The position numbers were made by a program, and so were the translations under genes. A stretch of DNA of 64,000 nt from Candidatus Heimdallarchaeum endolithica (GTDB lineage Archaea > Asgardarchaeota > Heimdallarchaeia > Heimdallarchaeales > Heimdallarchaeaceae). The stretch covers positions 512,124 through 576,123 of the forward strand of contig CP084167.1 in NCBI GenBank assembly GCA_021513715.1, written 5' to 3'. Position 1 is the first letter of the stretch; the number at the start of each line of letters is the position of its first letter. Of this stretch, positions 9,518 to 18,305 are shown piece by piece. Under the pieces are notes generated by a model that ran no database searches, was not told the origin of the DNA, and saw only the letters and a program-made list of their open reading frames with translations.

Positions 9518-9598
9518 TGTAAGAACTTTAGAAAAATAAATAAGAAGAATAAAAAAAAAGAAGGAGAGAAAATAAATAGAGAAAAAGAGCTGAGAAAA

Positions 9599-10267
9599 AT
9601 GAATAAAAGAAATTTGATAACTCTATTCCTACTTTCAATTATAACTAGTTCTATAGTTGTTTCTGGGATTCTAACTTTTAGAAATTATGATGAAATAGTC
9701 GAGGATTTGAATAGCATCGACATTTTTCCTACAGAACCAATATATAATGGAGATGATGAATTAAAAACTGGAATATTGGAGTTATTCTACCTCAGCTCTG
9801 TTTCTGAAAGTCAAGTTTCAAAAAGTATGAATAGCTATGGCCCCCCAAATGTAACTGAAACTTTACAAAATGTGTGGATAAACATTACTAAAATTGAACT
9901 TGTTGGCAATGACTCAAAGTTAATTAACTTATTTGATGATCATGTTCAGTTAGACCTTAAAAAAGCAGAAGAAGGGACGATTTTCTTATTTTCGTTTAAC
10001 ATCACTATAGGATTCTATTCATCGATAAAAATCTATTATGAGAATACTTTAGTAACTAACAGCACTGAAGGGGTAGAAAAAACTTATGTTATTCAAGGTT
10101 CAACTTTTCTAGTTGTGCCTTTCAGACAAAATAAATCTTCTAGTAATCAATCTAATCTGGAAATAACGAAAAATGCTAAAAAAAACATATATTTAGACTT
10201 TAATCTTAATCTCATATCCTTTACTCAATCAGCAGTACTAACCATTCAAGCTTTTTTAAACCTTTAA
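9599..10267 (+). CDS. Small exported protein, possibly DUF4382-like
   Basis: 222 residues with a signal peptide or anchor at 5-25 (LITLFLLSIITSSIVVSGIL). The body is beta-rich, with a WINITKIELVG segment, a stretch ending in LDLKKAEEGT, and SIKIYYENTLV. This order (..I..IEL.G....L.DL..L..L..G.Y..I.L....) recalls the DUF4382 family, but the match is weak. It lies 81 bp downstream of the membrane HTH gene in the same direction and may be co-transcribed. Function unknown. Confidence 0.45.
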   Translation: MNKRNLITLFLLSIITSSIVVSGILTFRNYDEIVEDLNSIDIFPTEPIYNGDDELKTGILELFYLSSVSESQVSKSMNSYGPPNVTETLQNVWINITKIELVGNDSKLINLFDDHVQLDLKKAEEGTIFLFSFNITIGFYSSIKIYYENTLVTNSTEGVEKTYVIQGSTFLVVPFRQNKSSSNQSNLEITKNAKKNIYLDFNLNLISFTQSAVLTIQAFLNL

Positions 10268-10384
10268 TCTAGGTAATTATAAATTGCTCAAATTTCTTTT
10301 TTGCCCTATTTTAATCCTCAAGAAAATATTTTTCTTCATCTCTCAGATAATCTTTTATATTTTCTTTAAAAGAAACAATTAATA

Positions 10385-11299
10385 ATGAAAATTGGTTTTT
10401 CTATTCCTATTACAGTAAATAATAAAAAGCAATTGGATCATATACTAAAACTAAAAAATTTAGGAATAGAACAATTTTGGATAGGGGATAATCCTCCTGT
10501 TAACAATGCATTTCTCACTATTGAGCATATTCTAAGTAGATTAGATGATGTAACTTTAGGAACAGGTATTACTTCACCATTTTATTATTCTAAAAAGACT
10601 TTAGTAGGCACAGTGGAGTATTTCATAAAAAATTATGGTAAAAGATTCATTTTGGGGTTGGGTTTTGGAAGAAAGAAGTCTTTTTTTGACAGTAATAAGA
10701 GATTAGATTTTAGACAATTTCAATCTTACACTCTTGAATTAGTAGAAACAGTTAGACGCAGGTTAAAGAAAAACAATTTACAAGATTCTTTTTCCTATGC
10801 AATAGGAGGTTTAGGAAATTGTATATCGAAATTTGCTATCCTCAATGCAGACATATTTTTGGTGAATAGTGCTTCTAAATATGATCTCAAGCGAATAAAT
10901 AAGATATTCAACAATTTTGATGATAAAAAGAAAAGCCAAGTGTTTCTTTATTCCATGTTGGAGTTACAAGAAAATAAAGAACTAGTTAGTTTAAAATTAT
11001 GGAATATAATAAGAGAAATAGCTCGGAATTCTTCAATAAACATTTTGAAAGAACACAATTATTCAAAAAGTATGATAGAAAGGATAAAAAAACTGCCAAG
11101 TGAGTATATGCATGAAATTCCAAAAAATGAAGTAACGCAGATCATTAATGATTTTGCTTTGGTTGGAACAGTAAGTAATATTGCTGAAAAAATCTCTAGC
11201 TTAAAAAGAAGTTCTTCAATTATTGATGGTTTCGTTTTTGGCTGGACAAACGAATCTTATAACTATAATAAAATCCAAGAATTACTCGAGATTCTTTAA
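10385..11299 (+). CDS. Luciferase-like (F420/FMN-type) oxidoreductase
   Basis: 304 residues with the TIM-barrel pattern of luciferase-like monooxygenases and F420-dependent reductases: MKIGFSIP at the N-terminus, LGIEQFWIGDNPP, VTLGTGITSPFYYSKKT, a glycine-rich ILGLGFGRKKS strand, and a C-terminal FALVGTVSNIAEKI element. The family uses FMN or F420 (archaea often use F420, as in Mer); the substrate cannot be told from sequence. The barrel is slightly short, and the middle region (150-210) is less conserved than usual. It precedes the ABC exporter by 55 bp without an obvious functional link. Confidence 0.65.
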   Translation: MKIGFSIPITVNNKKQLDHILKLKNLGIEQFWIGDNPPVNNAFLTIEHILSRLDDVTLGTGITSPFYYSKKTLVGTVEYFIKNYGKRFILGLGFGRKKSFFDSNKRLDFRQFQSYTLELVETVRRRLKKNNLQDSFSYAIGGLGNCISKFAILNADIFLVNSASKYDLKRINKIFNNFDDKKKSQVFLYSMLELQENKELVSLKLWNIIREIARNSSINILKEHNYSKSMIERIKKLPSEYMHEIPKNEVTQIINDFALVGTVSNIAEKISSLKRSSSIIDGFVFGWTNESYNYNKIQELLEIL

Positions 11300-11354
11300 A
11301 ATACAACAACATTAATTTGCAAATATTTAAATTTACAAATAAAAATATACTTTC

Positions 11355-12317
11355 ATGAGTTCTTCAGAATTTGCTGTTGAAACAATTAGATTAACCAAAG
11401 ATTTTGATTCTTTACGTGCAGTAAACGAGATTGATCTTACAATTGAAAAGTCTGAAATTTTTGGTTTACTTGGCCCTAACGGTGCAGGAAAAACTACTAC
11501 AATCAGGCTTCTTTCAGGAATGTTAATTCCTACTTTTGGGAAAGCTAAGGTATTAGGTATGGATTCTGTCGAAAAATCTCTTCAAATTAGAGAAAAAACA
11601 GGTTTGTTAACAGAGACTCCTTCGATTTATGATAGATTATCAGTTAGAGAAAATCTTACTTTCTTTGGGAGGATATATGGAGTAAAATCTGAAGATATAC
11701 AGAAAAACATTAAGAAATTATTAAAAATTTTTGATCTAGAAGAAAGAATCGACAGTAAAGCAGGTACTTTGTCTAAAGGTATGAAACAAAAAGTAGCTAT
11801 AGCAAGAACACTTATTCACGACCCTGAACTGATTTTCCTTGATGAACCTACAGCTTCTCTTGCTCCTGAATCAGCTAAAGTTGTTAGAGATTTAATTCTT
11901 AATTTAGCTAAAGAAAGTAATAAAACATTCTTTATTGCTACTCACAATCTCTATGAAGCTGAAATACTTTGTGACAGAGTAGCAATTATAAATAGAGGAA
12001 ATATTCTAGCAGTAGGAAAACCTAAAGAACTAAAAGAAATGATGAAGGGAGAAACATATACAATTATCAGATTCCAAGAATGGAATAATGAAGTAGAAAA
12101 TTTTCTTGAAATTAATAATTACAAAATAAGTAATCTTGTTCAAGAAGAAAGAAAAATACAAATTAAACTAAAGGATATTGAGAAAGAAACACCCCCTTTA
12201 ATTAAAAAATTAATTGAAAATAATTACAACATTGTAGAAGTCTTCCATGAAAGACCTTCTTTAGAAAAGATCTATCTTGAATTAGTAGAAAGAGAAACAA
12301 ATGGAGGAGTGAGATAA
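11355..12317 (+). CDS. ABC-2 type transporter ATP-binding subunit
   Basis: 320-residue cytoplasmic ATPase that powers the permease encoded directly after it (12318, adjacent stop and start). Walker A GPNGAGKTT is at residues 40-48, the ABC signature LSKGM at 139-143, Walker B LIFLDEP at 159-165 and the switch histidine H197 (IATHN). A C-terminal extension (~230-320) is typical of the NatA/CcmA-like exporter subfamily. Likely role: export of a lipid, peptide or drug, or Na+ extrusion; the cargo is unknown. All catalytic motifs are intact. Confidence 0.93.
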   Translation: MSSSEFAVETIRLTKDFDSLRAVNEIDLTIEKSEIFGLLGPNGAGKTTTIRLLSGMLIPTFGKAKVLGMDSVEKSLQIREKTGLLTETPSIYDRLSVRENLTFFGRIYGVKSEDIQKNIKKLLKIFDLEERIDSKAGTLSKGMKQKVAIARTLIHDPELIFLDEPTASLAPESAKVVRDLILNLAKESNKTFFIATHNLYEAEILCDRVAIINRGNILAVGKPKELKEMMKGETYTIIRFQEWNNEVENFLEINNYKISNLVQEERKIQIKLKDIEKETPPLIKKLIENNYNIVEVFHERPSLEKIYLELVERETNGGVR

Positions 12318-13133
12318 ATGAGATGGGATAGAGTTTGGGCTCTAGCTAAAAAAGATATAAAAGAGTATACTAAATCAAAATATGTATTTTTCACAATTAT
12401 TTTTATGCCATTATTTCTTTCTCTTTTAATGGCAATATCTGGCGTTTTGCCACTAGTTAGTATTCCTGAAGATGAAGTTAATGAAAATGATTTTGCTTCT
12501 ATCGATAATATTGTAGCAAATGTTGTTACAGGTTGGGAGAATTTTTCTCCTAAAGCTAAAATGCTAATTATTACTGCTTATGGAATGTTATTCTTTGTAG
12601 CTCTCATTCCTGTAATAATTCCTTCAATAATTGCTTCTGAAACAATAGTGGGCGAAAAAGAAAGAAAAACAATGGAAGGAATAATAGCTTCTCCACTCAG
12701 CGAAGGAGAGATAGTAGTAGGAAAAATTGTTTCTGCTTTTCTTCCTTCAATAATAGGAACTATTGTTGCCTCTATTGTTTATGCAGTAAGCATCGATATA
12801 ATGCTTTATCCAATAATAGGAAGACTTCTCTTTCCAGATCCTTTGATTATTCTTTTCACTTTTGTTATCAGCCCTATAACGACCATAATTTGTGTAGAAT
12901 TGATGATTATGATTTCTACCAAGATGTCAAGTGTAAGGGATGCTTATCAAGTTGGTTCTCTGGTTGTAATGCCTGTATTTTTATTCATTTTCCTTCAGAT
13001 GGTGTCATTTTTCTTTTCAAGTTTATTAGCAATAATAGGAGGTACTCTGATACTTATTCTAGCAGCTATCTTCTTCTATAAACTTGCAGAAAACATTTTT
13101 GATAGAGAAAATGCACTTGTAAAATTAATGTAA
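12318..13133 (+). CDS. ABC-2 type permease
   Basis: 271-residue integral membrane partner of the ATPase at 11355-12317. Six or so hydrophobic segments are visible: ~22-45, ~90-112, ~135-160, ~170-195, ~207-225 and ~230-250. The cytosolic loop GEKERKTMEGIIASPLSEGEIVVGK at ~113-137 is the characteristic ABC-2 coupling motif. Its start overlaps the SD/stop region of the ATPase gene (GGAGTGAGATAAATG), so the two are translationally coupled. Confidence 0.9.
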   Translation: MRWDRVWALAKKDIKEYTKSKYVFFTIIFMPLFLSLLMAISGVLPLVSIPEDEVNENDFASIDNIVANVVTGWENFSPKAKMLIITAYGMLFFVALIPVIIPSIIASETIVGEKERKTMEGIIASPLSEGEIVVGKIVSAFLPSIIGTIVASIVYAVSIDIMLYPIIGRLLFPDPLIILFTFVISPITTIICVELMIMISTKMSSVRDAYQVGSLVVMPVFLFIFLQMVSFFFSSLLAIIGGTLILILAAIFFYKLAENIFDRENALVKLM

Positions 13134-13152
13134 TTTTCTCTTTTCTTTTTTA

Positions 13153-13188
13153 TTTTTATTTTCATTTTTATTTTCATTTTTATTTTCA
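13153..13188 (+). repeat. 12-bp tandem repeat, T-rich, 3 copies; possible terminator
   Basis: TTTTTATTTTCA is repeated three times in tandem, 20 bp after the permease stop. The T-runs would terminate archaeal transcription from the exporter operon. The tandem structure suggests slippage. Confidence 0.6.
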
Positions 13189-13230
13189 GAAAAATTTTTA
13201 TTAAATATATAAAAATATAATTGAAGAGGT

Positions 13231-15219
13231 TTGAAGAAAACAAAACTAAAACTAATTACTACAATAATGTTAATTCAAGTCTTTCTTTTAACTATTCTAA
13301 GCCTTTCTTTTACTAAAGGAGATGAGATTGAATATAAGGTAATGGGAATAAATATTACCTCCAATAGTGATTTTATTAATTTTGCCAAGGCGGGAGTTGG
13401 AACTAAAGAAAACCCATACATAATTTCAGGATATGATTTTGAATATTATGAAATTGGGATCTTTATTTCCCAAACAAGTAAATATGTTATTATAACTAAC
13501 TGTTCTTTTTCTAACATTAAATATGAAGCAATAAGATTGTGGTCTGTCAAATCTGGAACTGTAAGAATAGAAAACAATACGATTGTTAATGCAAAAGTGG
13601 GAATATTCCTATACGAAGCTCCTGAATGTACAATAGTAAATAATAAAATAGTTAACTGTTCTGCTTTTGCAATTAAAGATGATTTTTCTAAAATAGGATC
13701 CAAAATTATAAGCAATACTCTTTATAACAACGAAGAAGGAATAACCATAAGTGAAACTAATTACACTCAAATAATGGATAATTATATAATTTACAGCAGG
13801 AATGTAGGCATTTATTTAATGGATACCACAAATGGAACAGAAATACATCATAACTTCTTCCTAAATGCTATCAAACCTGCTTTTACAACAGCTTGTGGTT
13901 ATGGATATTATAACAATTGGACATCTAATTATTGGAGTGATTGGGATGGTTTTGGTTCGTATAAAATTGTGAATAAATATGAATCAACCTTCGATAGAAA
14001 TCCTTTAAGTTTTGAAGACTCTGATGGAGACAAAATAATCGATGTAGTAGAACTAGTTATGAATATGAATCCACAATCTACTGATAACGATGAAGATAAA
14101 ATTTCTGACTATGATGAATTGCTAGTTTATGCAACAAATCCTAATGCTCGAGATAGTGATGGAGATGGAATAACAGATTATGAGGAAATATTTATGTATT
14201 TAACGAACCCCAATTCAATAGATTCAGATAAAGATGGAATAACAGATTATGAGGAAATATTGACTTATCATACAGATCCGAATAAAAAAGATACAGATGG
14301 TGATACCTTTTCAGATTATGAAGAAATAATGCAGAAAACTAATCCTAGGAAGAGCTACAGTAATCCAATTACTAAAAAATATATTACAATATTTATTCCT
14401 ACCTTTTCAGGAATACTTGTTCTTGCAGCTTTTTCAACTAGATACTATTCTAACTCAAAGAAAAACAAAATTAAAGTAATTTTTGACACTTGGAATGAAT
14501 TCTTTAATGAATGGGAGAAAATAATTGAACAAATAAACAATACTAAAAGATCAGAAGTTGAAGAAATAATTTTTGAAGTAAAGGAACTTAAAAATAAAAA
14601 AATTGACGAACTTGAAATTGTAAAGAAAATAATCAGTCAAGCTAAAAAATTACTTATCAATCACATGAAGTTTAATGTTGAATTAAGCTTACAAAAATAT
14701 AAAAAACAAGCTGAAATTGTAATTAATCTACAGAATAAATTGATTAACCAAGCATTATCTGCTCTCAATCAAATAACAAAAAATACAATATTTAATGCTG
14801 TAAAAGATTACTTGTGGATGAGGTTTGTTTATTTGTATAGTACAACGAGCAAATCAGAAACAATAACTACTATTGAAGATATAAGTGGAGATGCACTTTT
14901 TAATAAGTTCATCAAATTTTACAAATCATTAGATTATGAAGAGAGATTGAAAGAAGAAGTTGCTAAATTGGCAGAAGAAATCACGTATCAAATAAGAAAA
15001 ACAAAAGATTATGAAATAGACCTTTTAGAAAGTTCAATAAATTCAATTATAGACTCATTACTTGATAAGTTTAACAAACTTGAAGTTGACATTAATTTTC
15101 TTGAAGAAAAAATAAAGGATATTAGTATTAAACAAACAAAGCTCGATGATCCAAAAGATTCCTTCTTAAAAATAGAAAATATTGTTAAAGAAGAAGTGAA
15201 AGAAAAAAAAAGCAAATGA
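13231..15219 (+). CDS. NosD-like beta-helix / TSP3 surface protein with coiled-coil cytoplasmic tail
   Basis: 662 residues, starting at a TTG that gives a good signal peptide (KKTKLKLITTIMLIQVFLL); the first ATG, at 13267, would cut into it. Residues ~50-245 are a right-handed parallel beta-helix of NosD/CASH type (NNTIVNAKVGIFLYEAP, NNKIVNCSAFAI). Residues ~265-385 are thrombospondin-type-3 calcium repeats (DSDGDGITDYEEIFMYLTNP). A transmembrane helix (~388-408) leads to ~255 residues of charged, heptad-like helix on the cytoplasmic side. The long intracellular coiled coil is unusual for this class and could link the surface domain to cytoskeletal or signalling partners (inference). Confidence 0.8.
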   Translation: MKKTKLKLITTIMLIQVFLLTILSLSFTKGDEIEYKVMGINITSNSDFINFAKAGVGTKENPYIISGYDFEYYEIGIFISQTSKYVIITNCSFSNIKYEAIRLWSVKSGTVRIENNTIVNAKVGIFLYEAPECTIVNNKIVNCSAFAIKDDFSKIGSKIISNTLYNNEEGITISETNYTQIMDNYIIYSRNVGIYLMDTTNGTEIHHNFFLNAIKPAFTTACGYGYYNNWTSNYWSDWDGFGSYKIVNKYESTFDRNPLSFEDSDGDKIIDVVELVMNMNPQSTDNDEDKISDYDELLVYATNPNARDSDGDGITDYEEIFMYLTNPNSIDSDKDGITDYEEILTYHTDPNKKDTDGDTFSDYEEIMQKTNPRKSYSNPITKKYITIFIPTFSGILVLAAFSTRYYSNSKKNKIKVIFDTWNEFFNEWEKIIEQINNTKRSEVEEIIFEVKELKNKKIDELEIVKKIISQAKKLLINHMKFNVELSLQKYKKQAEIVINLQNKLINQALSALNQITKNTIFNAVKDYLWMRFVYLYSTTSKSETITTIEDISGDALFNKFIKFYKSLDYEERLKEEVAKLAEEITYQIRKTKDYEIDLLESSINSIIDSLLDKFNKLEVDINFLEEKIKDISIKQTKLDDPKDSFLKIENIVKEEVKEKKSK

Positions 15220-15226
15220 AATTTTT

Positions 15227-16318
15227 CTAATGTATCCTTAGATTAGGTGGAATAAGGTTTAGAACTCCGCAAGCAGGACACTCTATTACTCCATTTTCAT
15301 TCATATCTTTTAGATCCAAAAGTTCTCCACAATTACCTGCACAATACATGGGAATTAATTCTGGTCCTTCTTTCACCCCTTCAATTGCTGTATTAATCTT
15401 TGGAATAACTTCTTTGTAGAGTTTTTCGTGTATTTGGTCTACTTCATATCCATAAACCCAAATAGCTATGTTTCCACTTTTTTCTCTTCCTGTGACAATA
15501 AGTTCAACTATGGAAATATCTTTTTTTCCAATTTGGGAAACAAACATTAAGTTACCAATGAAATTTTCGATTGAATCCATTACAATTTGTTCATTTACTG
15601 TCTTATAAGAATCAAACAAGGTTTTCAAAACTTTAAAAGCGACTTTCGGCTTTGCATGAAATTCTATTGATCTTCCTAATGAATCAAATCTATTATTCTT
15701 CAATTCCATTAAAGCATCATAATAACCGTTCTCTATTCTTTCTTTAAGTACTAAAGCTCTTTCCTCTCTTTTTTTGTAAGCTTCGTAGATTAATTCTGTG
15801 AATTCCATCTGTTTTTTCTTTACTATTGTAAACTTTGTCCCTTCGTGTATTTTTACAGGAGGAAAGGGTAAACTACTTATTATTTGAGATTGGACAATAT
15901 AAGGTTCTCTTAAAGTCGAAGGAACAATAAAACTTAATGATGTTCCATAATCTATTATTTTTCCTATATTTCCTTCTCTTACTATTGAACTCCAATCTCC
16001 TCCAGGAATTGTAACTGTATCAGGAACAGCTAAAAATACGATATCTGCTCTAGGAGGAGCAGAAGAAATTAAAGCTGTAACTTCTTCTCCATCACCTATT
16101 TCTCCTGCGATTCGTTTGTCTAAATATATCAAAGATTCTTTTCCTTTTTTTGCTATCTCATTTATTTCAGCAAAAACTGAACTAGTTCTTCCTATTCCTG
16201 AAGAGAAGATAAGAGCATATTTCTCTTCATTTGAAAGTTCTAATTCTGAATCTTCAGATAATACTAATCCAATACCATTTCTAAATACTAATTTTATTTT
16301 ACAAGTAACAGTTTTCAC
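15227..16318 (-). CDS. Possible CDC48 N-domain-like protein with C-terminal zinc ribbon
   Basis: 363 residues, not assigned with certainty. Residues ~60-170 read like the double-psi barrel plus beta-clam of CDC48/VAT N-domains: a GDGEEV strand, a PDTVTIPGGDW turn, then IISSLPFPPVKIHEGTKFTIVKK, comparable to the V..DP.gpV.V...T.iei strand of CDC48. There is no AAA+ ATPase domain. The C-terminus has four cysteines (C326, C330, C347, C350) as a CxxxC...CxxC zinc-binding site. A stand-alone N-domain with a zinc ribbon could be an adaptor or decoy for CDC48-type segregases. It sits 73 bp upstream of the minus-strand stop-proximal neighbour region and is convergent with the beta-helix gene (7-bp gap). 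Confidence 0.4.
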   Translation of the reverse strand: MKTVTCKIKLVFRNGIGLVLSEDSELELSNEEKYALIFSSGIGRTSSVFAEINEIAKKGKESLIYLDKRIAGEIGDGEEVTALISSAPPRADIVFLAVPDTVTIPGGDWSSIVREGNIGKIIDYGTSLSFIVPSTLREPYIVQSQIISSLPFPPVKIHEGTKFTIVKKKQMEFTELIYEAYKKREERALVLKERIENGYYDALMELKNNRFDSLGRSIEFHAKPKVAFKVLKTLFDSYKTVNEQIVMDSIENFIGNLMFVSQIGKKDISIVELIVTGREKSGNIAIWVYGYEVDQIHEKLYKEVIPKINTAIEGVKEGPELIPMYCAGNCGELLDLKDMNENGVIECPACGVLNLIPPNLRIH

Positions 16319-16391
16319 ATTCTGCTCTTAGAATATCTTCACATTTATATTTTCCTATTTTGAAAATAAAAAAAAAAGGTAAGTTTTAAAT

Positions 16392-17351
16392 CTAAAAAGG
16401 TAGTTGTGGAAGAAAACTCAAGAAATTAGCTAATGTTCCATATAAACCAAAAATAGAACCAAGAATAGAATAAATAAGTAAAACATACTTTTGTAACCCA
16501 GAGATATTTAGACCTAACAATGCTTCAAATGACCTCTTGTAGATTTTCACTGGAATATTTACAACTAAAAGTTCTTTGTATTTTTGTTCAAAATCAACTC
16601 TAATCTCATTTGCTACTTTTGATGTCCAAGTAGTAGGTGTTACAAAAAATTCTGCTCTTATCTCTTCTTTGTTTGGTTCAAAATATACGTTTCTTTCAGA
16701 TGGTACTATATATCCAATTCCATTAGTAAAATAAGCTCTTATTGTTATTGGTCCTTCAGTAAGACCTTTTAATTTAACTTTTGTCTTTGTTAATCTTTTT
16801 CCTAATCTTTCTGCAGTTAAGCTATAAAGTTTTGCTTCCTCTGAACCAACTTTTAAATAACTAATTTCAATCTCATCACTAGCATAACCTGATTTTTTAA
16901 TAAAAATAACAAGCTTGAAAACTTCGTTAACACATAAATTATGGGGCACTTTTATTATTAAGTTTCGAGAATAAGTTTTTTCCTTAATTTCTGAAATTGG
17001 TGATAAAATAGTTTCTTCTTTGTCTTCTTCCATTTCTAATTTAAAAGCTTTAACTAGCTCGCTTTCCCTTGATTTAGAAGAAGAAAGAGGTTGTGATGAA
17101 ACTATTGATTCAATATCCACTTTTTGAGGGAGAGGAGGCTTTTTTGCAACAGAACGTTTTCTTTTTCCTTTTTTTTCTTCTTTAATACTATCTTTTTTAG
17201 ATTCTTTTCTATTTTCTCTTGTTAAAGTCATAAAATCAGAAGAAAAAATTTTTTCAGACTGAAAATCTATCTTTCTTGCAGTTAAAACAATAATAAGAGT
17301 AAACAAGCTACTTACTAAAAAAACTAATCCTAAAATAAAAGATATTAACAT
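16392..17351 (-). CDS. Bitopic membrane protein, unknown function
   Basis: 319 residues. A transmembrane helix at 4-25 is followed by a basic linker rich in K/R/E (~45-125), a beta-rich domain (~128-270, with LIIKVPHNLCVNEVFKLVIFIKKSG resembling an Ig-like fold), and a second hydrophobic region (~283-312). It is upstream of, and in the same direction as, the zinc-ribbon gene at 15227-16318 (73-bp gap), so they may be co-transcribed. I recognise no family. Confidence 0.55.
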   Translation of the reverse strand: MLISFILGLVFLVSSLFTLIIVLTARKIDFQSEKIFSSDFMTLTRENRKESKKDSIKEEKKGKRKRSVAKKPPLPQKVDIESIVSSQPLSSSKSRESELVKAFKLEMEEDKEETILSPISEIKEKTYSRNLIIKVPHNLCVNEVFKLVIFIKKSGYASDEIEISYLKVGSEEAKLYSLTAERLGKRLTKTKVKLKGLTEGPITIRAYFTNGIGYIVPSERNVYFEPNKEEIRAEFFVTPTTWTSKVANEIRVDFEQKYKELLVVNIPVKIYKRSFEALLGLNISGLQKYVLLIYSILGSIFGLYGTLANFLSFLPQLPF

Positions 17352-17473
17352 TTATATCTAAGAAAATAAAATATTTCCTATAATAAATATATCTGAATCC
17401 CTTGAAAAACCAGAATTATTTAGATTAAACGTTGTTGATAGCGTTTTATTAGCCTATTTAGCTTTTGCAATAG

Positions 17474-18237
17474 TGGTGGTGTCTAGTTTCTCCCGACAAA
17501 AATATTATTGGGGATTCTAATAGTAAGATATGAAAATTCAAAAACTATCTACTCTTTTTAAGAGATGCAGAGTCCCCAAAAAGATAATCATAAGAGCTAT
17601 TTATGAATATATCGGTTCAAAGAATGGTTTGAGGACAGTAGCATGGAAGAATGGTTTAACACACCAGGCACTATGGTATTGGGTAAAGAAGTTCAGGCTC
17701 TTTAGGGAAAGTTTACATAGAATTGTAGCAGAGAGAGGGGGAATACCAGAGATTATAGTAGTTGATGAAACAGAGATTAAGACCTCTCAAGGCTCAATGT
17801 ATATGTGGTTCGCGTTAGATCCTTACAATAAGACTTTACTGGGTTTTAGTATTACTAAAGGACGGAGTAATTTTGAATGTTTACTAACTTTCCGTTATTG
17901 GTTCAAATGTTGGGGTTCTAAGCCTCGTATTGTCGTTACAGATGCAGGGGTATGGTATCCTGTATTACTTCGTCTCGGTATCAAAATCTCTTTTATCAAT
18001 GGTGGTTTACGCTCCTATATTGAACGTTTTAATGCTACCCTTAAGAGCTATCGTTGGTTTCATTCTATTCTCCACTGCACATATTCTATCCGTGCCGTCT
18101 ATGGCTCTAGTCATCTTTCTGGTTTCCTTACACTCTTTATACTCTATTATAATTTCGTTCGTCCTCATCAGAGCTTGGGACATCCTCCCCTTCGTTCCTT
18201 TTTGCCTAGGAGGTGGTATAAAAACTAGACACTACCA
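17474..18237 (+). mobile_element. IS6/IS240-like insertion sequence, copy 2 (764 bp)
   Basis: Same length and termini as copy 1 at 2603-3366 but in the opposite orientation. The inverted termini are TGGTGGTGTCTAGTTT (left) and TGGTAGTGTCTAGTTT (right, read inward). It is flanked by the 10-bp direct repeat TTTGCAATAG (17464-17473 and 18238-18247). Both copies are inserted at sites containing the palindrome TTGCAA. It sits between a minus-strand membrane gene and the plus-strand histidine kinase. Confidence 0.9.
17530..18228 (+). CDS. IS6-family-type DDE transposase (copy 2)
   Basis: 232 residues, with the same DDE architecture as copy 1: VVDETEIK, TDAGVWYP, and YIERFNATLK carrying the Glu. 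The first ~20 residues and the DNA around the start codon (about 17518-17590) differ markedly from copy 1, while the flanking DNA on both sides is nearly identical. This is the signature of a short recombined or converted patch. The frame is intact and the protein is likely active. Confidence 0.9.
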   Translation: MKIQKLSTLFKRCRVPKKIIIRAIYEYIGSKNGLRTVAWKNGLTHQALWYWVKKFRLFRESLHRIVAERGGIPEIIVVDETEIKTSQGSMYMWFALDPYNKTLLGFSITKGRSNFECLLTFRYWFKCWGSKPRIVVTDAGVWYPVLLRLGIKISFINGGLRSYIERFNATLKSYRWFHSILHCTYSIRAVYGSSHLSGFLTLFILYYNFVRPHQSLGHPPLRSFLPRRWYKN

Positions 18238-18305
18238 TTTGCAATAGTACCCATTAATTTTAAAAGTGAATAAGTTAATTTATTTTTTGAGCAATTGGGA
18301 TAATA

